Below are positions 11,830 to 25,093 of a stretch of 64,000 bases of DNA, in pieces. Position numbers and translations under genes: made by a program. Each line of letters begins with the position of its first letter. Position 1 is the stretch's first letter. The stretch is from Cryptomeria japonica (Eukaryota; Streptophyta; Pinopsida; Cupressales; Cupressaceae), in assembly GCF_030272615.1 (NCBI RefSeq), contig NC_081413.1, positions 145,736,476 to 145,800,475 on the forward strand, written 5' to 3'. The notes below the pieces were generated by a model. That model searched no databases and had not been told where the DNA came from. It saw only the letters and a program-made list of their open reading frames with translations.

Positions 11830-12199
11830 TGCCTTATAAAAATATGGTTGATGATATAAAGAAATACTTTGTAGAAATAACTTTTCAGAGATTCCAAAGA
11901 ATGACAACAAAGTAGTAGATGCCATGGCTACACTTGCTTCTCTCCTTCAAACACAGGAGAATCAACAACATTATGAGTTCCTAGTGGAAGAGTTATTTTA
12001 CCTTGCTCATAATTGTCTTGATTCCCAAACTATTTTTCATCTTGTTGGGCATGATTCCTCTCACTATGGCCAAACTTATATTTACCTGAAAGATAACACC
12101 CTACCTCCCGACTTACCAAAAAATCAAAAGAGAAACTTTATTCGCCAATCCTCCCATTTTACTCTTGTCGTAGATACCCTGTTTAAACAAGGTCTAGAT

Positions 12200-13255
12200 G
12201 GTACTCTTAAGATGTCTTGAACAAGAAGAGTCTGAGAAGGCCTTACATGAAGTCCATAATGACATTTGTGGCACTCATTCAAGTGGTCTTACCCTTTCGA
12301 AAAAACTCATACACTTGGGCTATTATTGGCCAACTATGGAATGAGATTCTTTTCAGATACCTAGAACATGCAAACAATGTCAAATCCATGGGAATTTGAT
12401 TCATGCACGAACACAAGAACTTCATTCTTTGGAAACATCTTGGCCTTTCTGCCAATGGGGTCTTGATCTAGTAGGAAAGATAAATCCTTCTTCATCTAAT
12501 GGTCACAAATTCATCCTTGTAGGTACAAAATATTTCACAAAATGGATTGAGGTAGTACCTCTCACAAATATCAGAGGAAAACAAATTGTTGCATTTATCT
12601 TAAACTACATCATATGTCGCTATGGAATACCCATGACCATTATCACTGATAATGGGAGACCGTTCAAGAATCAGGATGTCCAAGAGCTATGTGAGAAATT
12701 CAAGATCCAACATAGATTTTCCACACCCTACTACCACAAGGGAATGGGCAAGTAGAACCATCAAACAAAACTATTCTAAAAATCCTCAAAAAGATAGTGA
12801 ATGATGCTAGAAGAGATTGACATATTCAATTGAACCCTTCTCTATGGGCCTATTGTACTAGTATCCGCACACCAACAGGTGCCACACCTTTCTCTCTTGT
12901 TTATGGATTAGAAGCAATATTGTCAATAGAAGTAGAGATACCTTCTCTATGAGTATCATTAAAATGTCTTATTGTAGATGAAGAACAATAAATATCTAGA
13001 TTGTAGGAGTTAGAATTGATCCACGAATGAAGACAAAATGCCTTTGATCATTTAAAGGTATATCAGAAAAGAATGTGTCGAAGTTATAATCATAGGGTCA
13101 AACCACGAGTCTTTCAAGTTGGGGAACTAGTACTAAAGGAAAATCCACAAAACCAGTCAGATAGAGAAAAGAAAGGAAAGTTTGAACAAAACTGGTTAGG
13201 TCCGTTTGTAATCACAACAGTATTTGGGTTAGGAGCATATCAACTATCAAGATAG
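12200..13255 (+). pseudogene. Tat A integrase
   Basis: The HHCC zinc domain is readable at about 12207-12390 (LHEVH and TCKQC), with one TGA inside. The core has GLDLVGKI, the second Asp in ITDNGRPF, and the Glu just after a one-base deletion near 12742 that shifts the frame. The 3' part carries WAYCTSIRTPTGATP and several stops. The C-terminal domain at 13073-13255 has FQVGELVLKENPQ and NWLGPFVITTVFGLGAYQL. This enzyme inserts cDNA into the genome, but here it is dead. Confidence 0.85.
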
Positions 13256-13312
13256 GATGGAGATCAGCTTGACAAACCCATCAATAACATGCATCTGAAG
13301 AAATTTTATGTA

Positions 13313-14579
13313 TGAAAAAGCAGAAAAAATAAAAAATAGTGAAAAAGCAAGAAAAATAAAAAACAGTGAAAAAACAAGAAAAACCCAAAAAAGGGGAAAA
13401 GGAGAAAATCCAAAAAATCAAATATGAGAAAAAGTGCAATAAAAATAGATGGTGAAAACCTGGCAAACAGGCACTATCTGTCTGCTAGCTCTTCCATCTA
13501 TTAGTTCATGCATCCTTCCGCTTGCATTCATTAAGTGATGTTCATATCCATAATAAAGCTTTTGTACATACGCATGCATCCTGGGTGGCTTCTTGCCATG
13601 ATTTGGATCATTCGGTATATTATAATGAATTTTTTTCTAGGCTTGGGATAAAATCCTGCACCTAGCTGGGGAAAAAAAATTGATCATTTTGAGCTTAATC
13701 AAACAAGAAGAACAATAGTTAGACAACTCTTATCAAGCAAAAACTAAGACACGTCCAACATTGAACATGAGATTAAATTGTCAACCATCAAACTATCAAA
13801 AAGTCAGTCTAAGCACATTCACACACTTTTCAATGGATGATATCTTTTGGATAATGATTTTAGCATGATTGTTCAACTTTTCTATCTTGATTTTCACTAT
13901 CATGATTTCTGAGTAACTCCGGGATGTCTCTGACTAGAGGAACAAGGAAGGAACATGATATTTTTCTTGTCTATTGTCTATAAATTAATCATTAATATGT
14001 ATAAATTTATCTCGGGACATGATCATTGGAGTATCATCAAAGACATTTCTGATTTGCATATTGAATTGGTTAATACTACATGATTTACGCAAGCAACACT
14101 CAGGTCATCTTGGTTCAATTATACCTCGATGCTTGTGCTAACTTACCATATCAAAATCCAAGAAAGTCATGCTCAAGTCATCATGGTTTAATTATACCAT
14201 TGATGTTTGCACTCACTTCCCACATTTAAAAAGCTCAATGATGACAAAACACAATAACCCAATGATTGATCTGGTCATCGTGTTGCATTTAATTTGCATT
14301 TAGCTTGCATTTCATTCTTGCATGGGATTGTGCATGCTCATTTTATCCAAGGTTAAATCTATCGCAGGAATCATCAAGGCATCATCATAAGTGTATATGC
14401 AATCAAAACAATGACTCATCTCTCTCCTGATATTATCGACCCAACAAAAATCTTATATGCTATCCCCTCAATAGAACCAACATTAGCATATCTAAATCTT
14501 CCTACAGCTTGATATCAACAAACTGTCAGTTTTTTATCCAATCAACCTTATCAATTATATTAATCAATCACATCTAAAT
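13313..14579. other. 3' untranslated region of Tat A
   Basis: Begins with A-rich repeats, about four variants of gaaaaa(g/c)aagaaaaataaaaa, at 13313-13400. Then comes gaaaacctggcaaacagg near 13453, which can fold as a CCTG/CAGG hairpin with a GCAAA loop and recurs in element C near 44010. No coding region, and no antisense ORF like that of element C, was seen. Confidence 0.55.
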
Positions 14580-14735
14580 TGATTCTATCATGTCTTATAC
14601 ATGATGTATCTTTCTTGAAACTAGACATTCTGATCATGTCTTATACATGATATATCATTCCTGAAACCAGATGCTTTGATCATCTTTGTCTTATACAGGA
14701 GGTGTCATTCTTGAAACTGGACTAAATCTTGATCT
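14580..14735. repeat. Three-copy ~46-50 bp tandem repeat before the Tat A polypurine tract
   Basis: gtcttatacatgatgtatc followed by cttgaaactaga is repeated from about 14592, 14638 and 14688. Element C has two diverged units of the same kind at 44684-44770, so the block predates the split of the two Tat families. Confidence 0.7.
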
Positions 14736-15023
14736 TATCAATCTAATCAATCAAGCTTTATCAATAATCAAAAACCACATCACTGTGATCGTAGAACTCG
14801 TATTTTTATCAACCACAGTTACAGAAATCAAATAATTTCTAATCGAGATATCAATTTCGCAAAGATCCAAAAACTCCAAAGGTCAATTATCTCAATTGAT
14901 CTCCCGAGGGGGCATCATCATACCACAATTTATCAATCAATATCTGGGGCATCCTATTGAACCAATATCATGATCAAAATGAGATTATTCTTTGAATCAA
15001 CACATCATCACACCTCGCTTCCA

Positions 15024-15035
15024 AGAGGGGCAAAA
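15024..15035 (+). other. Polypurine tract of Tat A
   Basis: agaggggcaaaa directly abuts the 3' LTR. The same string precedes the element C LTR at 48312. A second purine run, cgagggggcat at about 14898, is also conserved in C (about 48213) and could be an internal tract. Confidence 0.8.
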
Positions 15036-16182
15036 TGTATACACCTAAAAAGGGTCTGAAGATAATTAATTAAATAAGCAATTATTTAATTAATCCCCCT
15101 TTCTAATTTAATTGAATTCATTAGGCAATTTGATTAAATTCTCCCTTTCATCTAATTATTAATAAATCTAAGGATTTATTTAATAGGTTCATTTCATGGT
15201 CCCCTTTGATTAACTAATCCTCCCCCCCATCTTCAGTTAATTCTTCTAATCCTGAAATTAATTAAAACCAATCAATTTATGAGTTGTTGAGAATTAATTA
15301 GTCTTTTCCTATTATTTGAATTTTTTAATTCAAATTACCTACATGCCTCCTAACTTCTAACCACCTAACCTAACTACTTCTCTAACCTAACCCATTCCAC
15401 CTAACCTTGGGTTTAACTAACCCTATCCTATAATTCACATTCTAACCTCCTTTCCCTAACCTCCTATGGTGTGGATATTTTCTTCTTGAGACACATGTCA
15501 CTTTGGCCACATGTCTCCTCTCTTGGACACTTGCCCTTTTATGAGAAAAGCTCTGTGACACTTGTCACTAGAGAGATGAAAAGTGTCTCTTCCTCCAACC
15601 TCTTCTCCAACCTCCTCTAATTTCACCCTTGATATCTTTAGACTTAATCTTAACCGTTGATTCTGGCCACCTCACCCCTGGCCTTGGAAATCCTATAAAT
15701 ATCCCCCATTTTGGAGCAATAAGGATCTCATCTCATTTCATCTTGTGCATTGTTACTATAGGAATATCATTTGAGCATTTTTTTTTAAGCAATTGCATCT
15801 TAGATTTAGTTTAATTTGATCATTTTCTAGCATAATTGTTGAATCATGTAGCTTAATCAATCTCTTTTCTAGCTTAATTGCATCACCATCATAGCTTAAT
15901 CATGCATATCATTAGCTTAATTAGTTTCTTGGATCAATCTAGCATAATAAATCTCATATTTTCATATCATTATCATTTCAAATCCTCCATCTAGGTGTAG
16001 TCAGGTCACTGGGATTGCTTATCCAGATCTAAGAGTAAATCCATACTTGCATCTCTTAGGAGGCGATAGGTCGTTTTGTCAGGGTTCATCTTTGTTTCCT
16101 TCTTATTTTCTAACCATGCATGTAATGATCTATTGAGTGTTTTGGTTTACAGCTGTAGGTATCACACTTCACAAGCACGACA
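15036..16182 (+). repeat. 3' LTR of Tat element A
   Basis: Starts tgtatacacc, has TATAAATA at 15694-15701 and ends acaagcacgaca, immediately followed by the ctagg duplication at 16183-16187. It is colinear with the 5' LTR with scattered substitutions and small indels. Confidence 0.92.
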
Positions 16183-16187
16183 CTAGG

Positions 16188-17300
16188 AACTCTTCACAAA
16201 GATAAATTATCTTAGATTATAGCTATTTGTTTGTGGGTTGACTAAAGAGGATGACTAGTTGATTCTCTCTATTATCACTAAGCTAGGTCCCAATTGTTTA
16301 GCATTTTCCCTATATTTAATGTACTATGTATGCCCCATGAAAGGCAAACAAAATATCTTTTCTTGATGGATTCATAGCTCAGTTCACAAAGGAATAGGAC
16401 AAGTTGGTGCACATGGGCACATTGAATTCTTCATAGGATTAAGACCTTGTTGCAAAGGATCTAAATATAAAGGATTCTAGTGACACAAGTAAGAAGTAGA
16501 ATAAGATCGTGTCTAATGAGAAAGCTAATGATTCTCCTTGATAACTCACCTCTGAGTCCAATCTCTCTTCTAGAGATGAATTATTGAAAAAGAATAAGAT
16601 GAAATATGCCCATTGTAAAAGAAAAGCACATGATGCTCATAGGTGTTATGATAATAATATTGATGGACTTACACAACTTCTTCAAAAGGTCTTCTTCTTC
16701 TTCTTCTTCAACAACAACAACATAGTTAGAGATGACATGATTTTCACATGGGCTTGAAAAAATGAAAGGTAAAGCTCTCATAGACTCTACAATTCTTGAA
16801 TATGGGAGGGATTCTTTATCTAAAGACATCTCATCATATTTCATCTTCCAATGATATTTTCTCTTCCTTTGATCCTTGTAATTCACCTAATATATCGATG
16901 GGTAACAAAAAATGCATGAAGGTTTGTGGGAAAGGTTCTATTGACATGGGAGAAGGAATTTTAATTATATATACTTTGTGTTCCATCCTTTTTATCTAAT
17001 AAACTTTCTATTTATAAAATCTCTTAGAGTGGACAAGGTAAATCATTTGGGTTCTCTCCTAATTATGTTTGCATCTAGGACATTGATACTAGAGAGATCA
17101 TTGCTATAGAAATAGTAGATCATTCATCCCATTTTTATTTGTTTATGATGATGATAATGTTATTTTGACTAATATACACAAACATTCATCAAGGTGAATC
17201 ATGTTTATGGGGAGAATTTTGGTCACTCGAATCTTGGTATTTTAGAGACTAGTGTCAAGCTTCCTAATCCTCTACCTAATATATTTTTATTTTGGAGTTT
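16188..17300 (+). pseudogene. Relic of a Ty1/copia gag-protease region
   Basis: Decayed coding sequence. A CCHC zinc knuckle at 16605-16646 reads YAHCKRKAHDAHRC, with the first Cys changed to Tyr. Downstream, 16840-16945 encodes SSFDPCNSPNISMGN and KVCGKGSID, typical of the copia protease to GAG-pre-integrase interval, and 17117-17140 keeps VDHSSHFYLF. Frames shift repeatedly. A (tct)n then (aac)n microsatellite lies at 16689-16722. The gag-only array is inserted at 17301, and the relic appears to resume at 29778. Confidence 0.65.
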
Positions 17301-19834
17301 TGTTGAACACTAGATGTCACCGAGAGTGGGGGGTGAATCAGTGATTTCCAAACTTTTCTCTTTTCTATCCTATATGTGTATACCGGTTAACAAATCTAAC
17401 ACAAAGAAGACATATCTGTTAGATGGGAGACTAACACAAATGCAACCACACATAAAAGGGACATCACATAGCACCAGATGTATGGGGAAAACCCAAGATG
17501 GGAAAAACCTCAGTGAGAAGTGCTGCTAGAGTCTACTGCTCCAATCCAGCCTCACAATGAAAACCTTGGTTACAACATTTAGGGCACAAACCCAAGGAGT
17601 GCCACTCCTACTTTAGGGAACCAACCGAAGGAGCACCAACCTCTTATTTTAGGGCACCAACCCTTGCACCAAGCTCCAAATTAGTGATCTTGTATGAAAA
17701 TAATCAATTAAAAAAGTAATATTCTTGTTACAAAAGAACTTTGTAACTCTCATGTATGTCTCTCCATTAGTTCTCCTCTCTACAGATCTCTGTCAGTTCT
17801 CTATTCACCTTATCTCTGCTGCAATGTTATCTCCTACTTCAACCCACTCTCTATTGCACCTTACTTTCTGTTGTACCTTTTTTGGTCCAACCTCTTCTTC
17901 TTCTCTACCAATTTTGCTCTCTGTCAGTTCTCCAACCTTTCTATCACATAGCTGCTGGTCACCACCAGTCTTCTTCACTCAATCAATTGTATGTTGTCTA
18001 ATTATTATTGATTCTCAGCTTGCCTTCTATGCAATCTTCTTTTCCTCTTCTATGTCGGTTCACCACCATCGGTGCACTCCTCTGTCAAACGTATTTGCAA
18101 ACTATCGGTTGCCTCACTATTGTTAGTTGAAATCTTCAACCCTATTCTCTCTCTCACATAGTCTCTCCTTTGATTCTCATTGAGAGCTTGACTAATTTCC
18201 TCTCTCCTACAGCAGCACAAATAACATCTTTGGTTTGCACTCTTATAGCCAGATTTTCCCTCCTAAATGTGAGTTTGAACATTTGCATGCTAGGGTTTCT
18301 GCCATGGACTAAATCTGCATCTGATCTGATCTATAATAATTGTGAAATATCTTATCCAATCTGATATCATGTCCTTGATCAATTTTCAACACTCAATCAA
18401 TGAGCATTGCCCATCTGTTTACCTTTGCAAACCACATCTTTTCTCTTTTCAAATCTGTAGCAGGATTTTTGGCCTTTTGTCTAATCGATAACGTGCATGA
18501 TATGGTTTCCTTATTCCTCTTTGATATGCAAGATCAATATGTACTAGATCTCTTTTGTTTTCTTGATCTTGAGGCAGAATCCTTTTCTTTTCTTCCTCAA
18601 TCTTCGCAGTCACCATTAAATTTTAGACTATTCACCAACAACCTCACCGACACATCACACTGACCTATGCATGTATGCCACTTCACCTCCATGTGTCCCC
18701 TCTATTGGAATCCACCTTTTCTTAGTCTTCTATGTCAGTCCAAACAAGATCACTAACCAACCACACAATCGATTTCATCTATTGGTTCATAGACCCTATC
18801 AATTATAAACGAATAGGTTTGTCTTCACCCTTGCACTCTGCTTCTCTTCTAGTGGAGCACCTAAACCAGTCAACACATATGCCAACCTACCTCATGCACA
18901 TCATCATCTATGGGGAGTCTTTTGCATCTATACTTTGTTAGCATTACCAGTGGACATACTTACCTGTAAACACCTTGATGACATCATGTTATTAGCCTTC
19001 ACCAATCTCCATATGTCTGCATATGTGGCAACACCTTCACCACTAGACCGGTTATGAAACTATCAAGTTTGTCAAGGTGACAAACATATTGTTCAATCTT
19101 TGTACTAGCAACTCACCATGTCTACCTCGCTGATCCAGTGCATATTTTTGATCTCATGCACCTAAGGCAACTTCATGTTTCACCAATTCATCTGATGTGA
19201 GACTTCAATCACCTGCCTTTAACTCTTTTGTCTTATCTCAGAGGGCTATGATGCATTCCATGCATAATAGGAGATAAGCTTCGCTTACTGGTGGGAGTGG
19301 ATCCTTGTCATCTACATTTTGCAATGTACCAATGTGGCTTCCCTATTTGAGCAACATATCTTCAAACATGCACATGTTAATCACTTCGACACATTTACTG
19401 TTAGTCATCTCTGGAAGTGGTGACTTCATCTTTATCCGCTGGGAGTCACGTTGTTTCACATCCATACAGCATACCGATGACCAACACATACTTCACCTCC
19501 GATATTGATGTGATTTTGGTAATATTCCCCCTCTTCATCACAATCAACAACCCAACATCCTACTCTCTTGTTGGCTGGCAACTATGCACTACCAACATGT
19601 CACTTATCATTCTATAGTCCATATGTCTTCAACACAAGTCAACACTAACTTGTGTACCGGTGATTCCAATGGCCATTAAGCTAGATGACACACTCTTCCT
19701 TACCAGGGACCTACTATGCTAGATGACATCAATGGCACCATTTCTGGTATCCATTAATGCCAACACTACTCATCAGTCTCCCTATCAGTTGCCATCCTAT
19801 ACCACTTGATATCAATGACAACACAGTTCCAACA
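17301..19834 (-). repeat. Full 2.5 kb LTR of the gag-only copia array
   Basis: On the minus strand it starts TGTTGGAACTG at 19834 and ends at 17301 with GTGTTCAACA. The polypurine tract lies at 19835-19848 (plus strand atctccccctttgg). The last ~450 bases contain the cttggttaca / caccaaccc motifs also seen in the solo LTR 21492-22904. The middle is TC-rich on the plus strand (17720-18640). Confidence 0.75.
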
Positions 19835-19848
19835 ATCTCCCCCTTTGG

Positions 19849-21486
19849 CATTGATTTCAACACATGTAGCATCCGACATACTATAGATTCTCTCTCCCCT
19901 TTTGTGTGCTCCATGAATTCTCACACATGTATGCGACATACTACAAAATCTCTCTCCCCCTTTGACAATAATGACAAACAACACTAAGAGGTTTTTCTCT
20001 CCCCTATTTCTCTACCAAATGCTTCTCCTCCTTCAACCATCATTCATTACATCTTCTCAAGTCACAACACTTGAGATGGAGGGCACAATTATGGACTGAC
20101 AACAATTTCTCAACAACCAAGTGTATATGAAAACCAGAAACACATTTATATACAAGTCTGAAACCAATTGAAGGCACATGTGTCAGTGAATACAACATAC
20201 ATGTTAGTCATATTGTAGTATCTCCCCTTGATATGAAGAAGTTATTCTAACCCCAATTTATTGATATCAAGTGTTGAAGCTGACACTAATACCAATTGTA
20301 TCTTCTCTGATACCAAATGTAGGTTCTCTTGTGCAGGTAACTCTCCCTCTTTGCAAACAATACTCCTAGTGGTCCAGTTGTGATTTCAGTTGGATAGACA
20401 TTGAAATATCTCACAACCCTACATACTTCCAAGAACTCAAACATATCAGTACAACCATAGACACTTGCATACCCTTTGTGTCCAGAAAGTTTGATACTAG
20501 TCAGGAAACATGGCTATCAACTCCCCTTGAGTCATGCATCTCAGGTCCTTATTGTCGATCAGATCCAAAACCGAAGCCAAGCTGCCCCTTATACCAGTTG
20601 AGCTATGCATATGTGATTAATCTAATGATATATTAGCTATATTATATCTACCACATCATATGACATGATTCTTGGATATACACAGTGTCATACAATATAA
20701 TCATCATGCCATAAATCAAACTGGTTAGCCCACAAATGATGCATGCATACATGATCAACAACCAAGCCACTATATGTCATTCAGGTCTTCTCCAATACCA
20801 CATGAGACATAAAATCCTCATTCCATGCTACTGGGGCTAATGCAATGATCCCAAACCTCGTTGTCTTACATAACCTCCAAGTACATGTTAGCATACATAC
20901 CGATAACATCCTGCACATATCGGTTTCTTATATTAGTCCATCATCACTATTGGAGCACCTAATTGTAACTCCTATCTTCTTGTGTCAATTTGCATCTAAT
21001 CCCAATTGCAAATTTTCCAACCATTGATACATGCAGTGGTGAATCATCTTCATCTGTAGGTGTGTAGACAAGGCAACCACTACACACTCTTAGCATCTCA
21101 TTTTATTCCTTCATACCGATACAACTTGTTCTTCCATGTATCCTCTTTCACTGAGGGGGTGAGTGATATGGTCAGTGTACTACTCCCCCTAAGATTATGC
21201 ATCTCCTTTAAGCCTTAGGAGATATTACCTATGCATTGAATGCACAGTGTTGGTCCATAGTTGCATCTTCTTTCTTCTTCTTCCATACTTGCTTGGTCTC
21301 ATTCTTCTTCCCATTTTAAGTCTTGGGAGTAGGTATTACATTATTCTGTTAATGGGTCCTTGCATTGCTGAGTTTCGCCACATGAGTGGATACTTTGTTG
21401 TAGAAGAAAACATTGTTTATACCAGATGCATGTTTGGAGGACCTTCTATCAATCTGGTTAGACCATCTTCTTCTGGTCATGCCATT
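19849..21486 (-). other. Non-coding 3' internal region of gag-only unit 1
   Basis: Lies between the gag end and the polypurine tract on the minus strand. It is colinear with unit 2 (25006-26928) but lacks the ~279-base duplication found there. The last recognisable coding similarity is near 21250-21486, and short frames in it are not supported by homology. Confidence 0.55.
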
Positions 21487-21491
21487 GTAAC

Positions 21492-22904
21492 TGTTGGTAT
21501 TTTGGCACTAAGTTGTCATTGATGTCAACCAACATGATGGAGATTGAGAATAAAGGATAAAAGTTCAAACCATTCTGAAGTATGGTTGCTTGTTTATGAT
21601 GAAGAGGTAGAATGTTAAAAGTTGTCTCACACCACCGAAGGTGAAGATGTGCAACTGGTACCAGATTCTCTACCGGTTAACGAAAGAAGAAAACTCTACT
21701 AGCAAAAGGTTTTACCAATATGTGTTTTCCGGACTGACTGCATGTTGGTAGGCCATGTCTTGATTGGTGTGATTCCATATGGAGTTGAGGTAGCAAGTGT
21801 GTTGTGGTTGGTGAAGCTTCATCGACAAGGTTGATGAAACAAATAATCACCATTAATGAAGGAACCAAAAATCAAGGCATTGCATCTGACTGATTGTCGC
21901 TCAAGCAAGAATAAATGATAGAGGAATATCAGGGAGCAGTTGGTGCCTGAATCAAGGAAAAGGAAATCCGATTCAGGACGTTCTCATAAAGAAAACTTCT
22001 GGAACACTTTATGTGTCATTTGGCTTCATGACAGAAGATATGATACATGATTTCCACTCCAAGAAAAACATGCATTGGATAATGAAAACCATGTGCAGGT
22101 GCAGTCTTCAAGAATAGGTGATTGATCCAAGAAAGGTAAGATTGGATCTCATGAAGATTGTGTCAAAAAGAGAAAACCCTAACCGCTCAAGTTTTTGAAT
22201 TGCATTTTGGTGGGAAAATAGGTATAAGTAATGAGAGCTCTAAACAGAATATGTTGTTGATTTTGTGAAGATTGAGGAGAGAAGAGAAGGGAGAGTGAGC
22301 AAGGAGAAAACTTGAGAAGGTGTTCTAAGCAATTTGTAGTGTGAGTGAGCGAGCAAACCGGTGAGAGGATTCTACCAGTAGTATCATAGTTCGGCAGTTG
22401 AACATAACCGGTAAGGTGTGGCAAAGAAGGTTGCATCCTAGTGTGATACAGTGCATTGAGAGACTATGTGTGAAAGGGAGAGAAAGATAACAAAGAGTTA
22501 TTTGATTCAAGAGTTGCAAAATTCATTTGCAAAAAGAAGCCTTAATTTTATTCAAATAGTATATCAATATACATCGCCAATTTGAATCTTGGTGCATGGG
22601 TTGGTGCTCCTTGGGTTGGTGCCCAAAATCTTTGTAAGTCTATTTTTTACCTATGAGGCTGGATTGGAGCAGTAGTCTCCAATAGCTCTTCTCACCAAGG
22701 TTTTTCCCATATTGGTTTTTCCTCGTAAATCTGGTGTTGTGAATTTCTTGTGTGTGAATGATCACTTTGGTTTTCTCTCTTGCATTATCGAGATGACGGT
22801 TTAGTGGTTAAGTAAATAGTTGAGTGTTTGAAGTTAGAACAGTAAGAGGGAAGATTTAGGAACCATTGATTCACCCCCCTCTCAGTGGTATTCTGTGTTC
22901 AACA
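21492..22904 (+). mobile_element. Solo LTR (copia-type), plus strand, inserted in gag unit 1
   Basis: Begins tgttggtatt, ends gtgttcaaca, and is flanked by gtaac at 21487-21491 and 22905-22909. Gag unit 2 has the uninterrupted site at about 26929-26934. Near the 3' end it has ttggtgctccttgggttggtgcccaa and attcacccccctctcagtg, characters of the same LTR superfamily as 17301-19834 and the LTR at 63187. A TATA-like gtataagta lies near 22221. Confidence 0.93.
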
Positions 22905-22909
22905 GTAAC

Positions 22910-24190
22910 CTGCTACCGAAACTGGTAGACCACTTGATCTTGTAGGAACAAAACCTCTTCTACTTTTGTTCCATGCAGCATTTTGTCTCTCATATGCTCT
23001 ATATCCATTTTCATGTTGAGCATAGTTGCTACACTGGTTGTCATCTGACTACAAGTTCATCCTTCTATAGTTCTTACTTTTATTGCCAAAGCCATTACAC
23101 CTCCAACGGATGACATTATTGTTTCTAGGAAGAACATACTATCTATTCCTAGACTCCATTCTGCATTCATCTACCCTATGGCCATATCCTTTACAAGAAA
23201 AAGCACTAACCGGAGAAAGGGGCACATAACTTACAAATTTATTTTTCCATGTATGAAGAGATCTTACCGGTTTAGTATCTCCATTTTTTCTTCTCTAGGG
23301 ATGGATCTTGGATTGTCCATGCTCTATATCTCTTCTATTTGTTCTCTTCTTTTCCCACACTTGCTTTGTTTTGTGGGCGGTATCATTTCCTTGTCTTCTA
23401 CTAGTAGGGGGTCTTCTTTGCTTCCTTCTCATGTTCTTTCTTCCAATGAAGCTGCCTTCTCCCATCTTTCCTTTTCCTTTGGGATCTACATTGTTTCTCC
23501 TTCTTGCAGCACCAATCTTCATCCTTTTCGTCATGTCTTCACCGGTTGTGGTTAGATCAACCTTCTTCTAGGGAGCATCTCTAACTGTGAAGGTATGACC
23601 CTTGCCATTTCCATTTGGGGAGACAAATAGAATGTCATTGTGGGCAACATTCATTCTAGTGGATCATTCATCAGCGCCATTTCCTAATCTTCAAGTATCC
23701 TTGGAATGCTTTTGCTTCTTCAACATTTTATGTAAGGCATCACTGCTTCTGTCAAACCAGATTCTTACCTTGACCCCATCCTGACATTTCTCAAGGTCAT
23801 TTCAGAGAATCTCCATTTCTCCTACTAGTTGCTTATATTCTTTACCCTTGGCCTCTATCTCAGATGCTAGATCATTACACCGATACTCCTTAGTGTCTTC
23901 TTGTTGAGTCTTTAACTCTGAGATATATTTATTAGATTCTTCAAGGCATTTGATCAACCGGTTTTGTTCCACAACTGTAGCATTCTTGAATAACTTATAT
24001 TTATTCCTCACTCTACTCAGTTTTTTAAGTGCACTTACAATTTCCTCTTCAAGATCAACTTCTTCTTCATCTTCTTCTTCTCCTTCATTATCACTTCTAG
24101 ACAAATCTTGCCGATAGGAATGATCTTCATGATCATTCTCAAATGTGTGCCTTTCATCCTCTGATTCTTGAGCCATGAAGAGTTGGGTTC
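22910..24190 (-). pseudogene. Copia gag, C-terminal half, unit 1
   Basis: The minus-strand frame at 24176-23802 encodes an acidic stretch then a long coiled coil (LKKLSRVRNKYKLFKNATVV and on), typical of SIRE/Tork-like gag. A basic region follows near 23530-23300. The CCHC zinc knuckle at 23108-23067 is ruined: first Cys is Arg, His is Asn and last Cys is Tyr, leaving RWRCNGFGNKSKNY. Stops and a frameshift occur. The N-terminal capsid part is missing; gag starts at the junction with the truncated LTR. The frame is split by the solo LTR at 21492. Confidence 0.75.
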
Positions 24191-24202
24191 ATTCTTCATC
24201 AT

Positions 24203-25005
24203 TGTGGCAAAACCTTTCTTCACCATTGGACCGGTTCTCCAATTATCATGTTTGTCAAGGTGACAAACATATTATTCAATCTCTAAACTAGCAACTCACC
24301 ATGTCTACCAAGTTGATCTAGTGCATATCGTTGATCTCATGCACCTAACACAACTTAGTGTTTCACCAGTTCATCTGGTATGAGCCTTCAATCACATGCC
24401 TTTAACTCTTGTCTTATCTTAGAGGGCTATGATGCATTCCATGCATAATAGGAGACAAGCTCCACTTACCAATGGGAGTGGATCCTTGTCATCTACATCT
24501 TGCAATGTACCAATGTGTCTTTTCTATTTGAGCAACATATATTCAAACATGCACAAGTGAATCAGCTCGGCACATTCACTATCAGTCATCTCTGCAAGTG
24601 GTGACTGCATCTTTATTCAGTGGGAGTCTTGTTATTTCACATCCACACACCATATCCGTGGACAACATATACTTTACCTCCAATATTGATGTGATTTTGG
24701 TAGCATTCCCTCTCTTCATCACAATCAACAACCCAACATCCTTCTCTCTTGTTGGTTTGCAACTATGCACTGCCAACATGTCACTTACCGATCTATAGTC
24801 CTTATGTCTTCAGCATAAGTCAACACTAACTTGTGTACGAGTGACTCCAATGGTCATTAAGATAGATGACACAGTCTTCCTTACTGATTGCCTGCTATGC
24901 CAGATGACATCAATGGCACCATTTCTGGTATTAATCAATGCCAACACTAATCATCAATCTCCCTACCATTTTCTATCCTATACCAATGACAACATAATAC
25001 CAACA
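24203..25005 (-). repeat. Truncated LTR, unit 2 of the gag-only array
   Basis: On the minus strand it starts TGTTGGTATTATG at 25005, next to a polypurine tract (plus ctccccctttagc). It stays similar to the full LTR until about 24203, then runs directly into gag. R, U5, primer-binding site and 5' gag are missing. Confidence 0.7.
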
Positions 25006-25093
25006 ATCTCCCCCTTTAGCATTGTTGTCAATGTATATAGTATGTGATTTACTATAGATTCTCTCTCCCCATTTGTGTGTTCCATGAATTCTC

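Larger units (their letters stand above)
5664..16182 (+). mobile_element. Tat-lineage Ty3/gypsy LTR retrotransposon A, non-autonomous
   Basis: Two LTRs of about 1.15 kb (5664-6813 and 15036-16182) begin tgtata and end cgaca. The element is flanked by ctagg at 5659-5663 and 16183-16187. Internal order: primer-binding site, long leader, protease, RT-less linker, archaeal-like RNase H and integrase, then a long 3' region and polypurine tract. Gag and the RT domain are missing, so the copy cannot be autonomous. The LTRs differ at about 18 of the first 250 aligned positions by hand count, so the insertion is old. A solo LTR at 8004-8807 interrupts the leader. Confidence 0.93.

Noticed and set aside
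16581-16886. Minus-strand frame with an acidic EEEEEE run
   Set aside because: It is the complement of a (tct)n microsatellite within a copia relic.
23178-23784. Plus-strand frames of 60-125 residues here and at 27276-27807
   Set aside because: They are antisense to the copia gag coding sequence and follow its composition.
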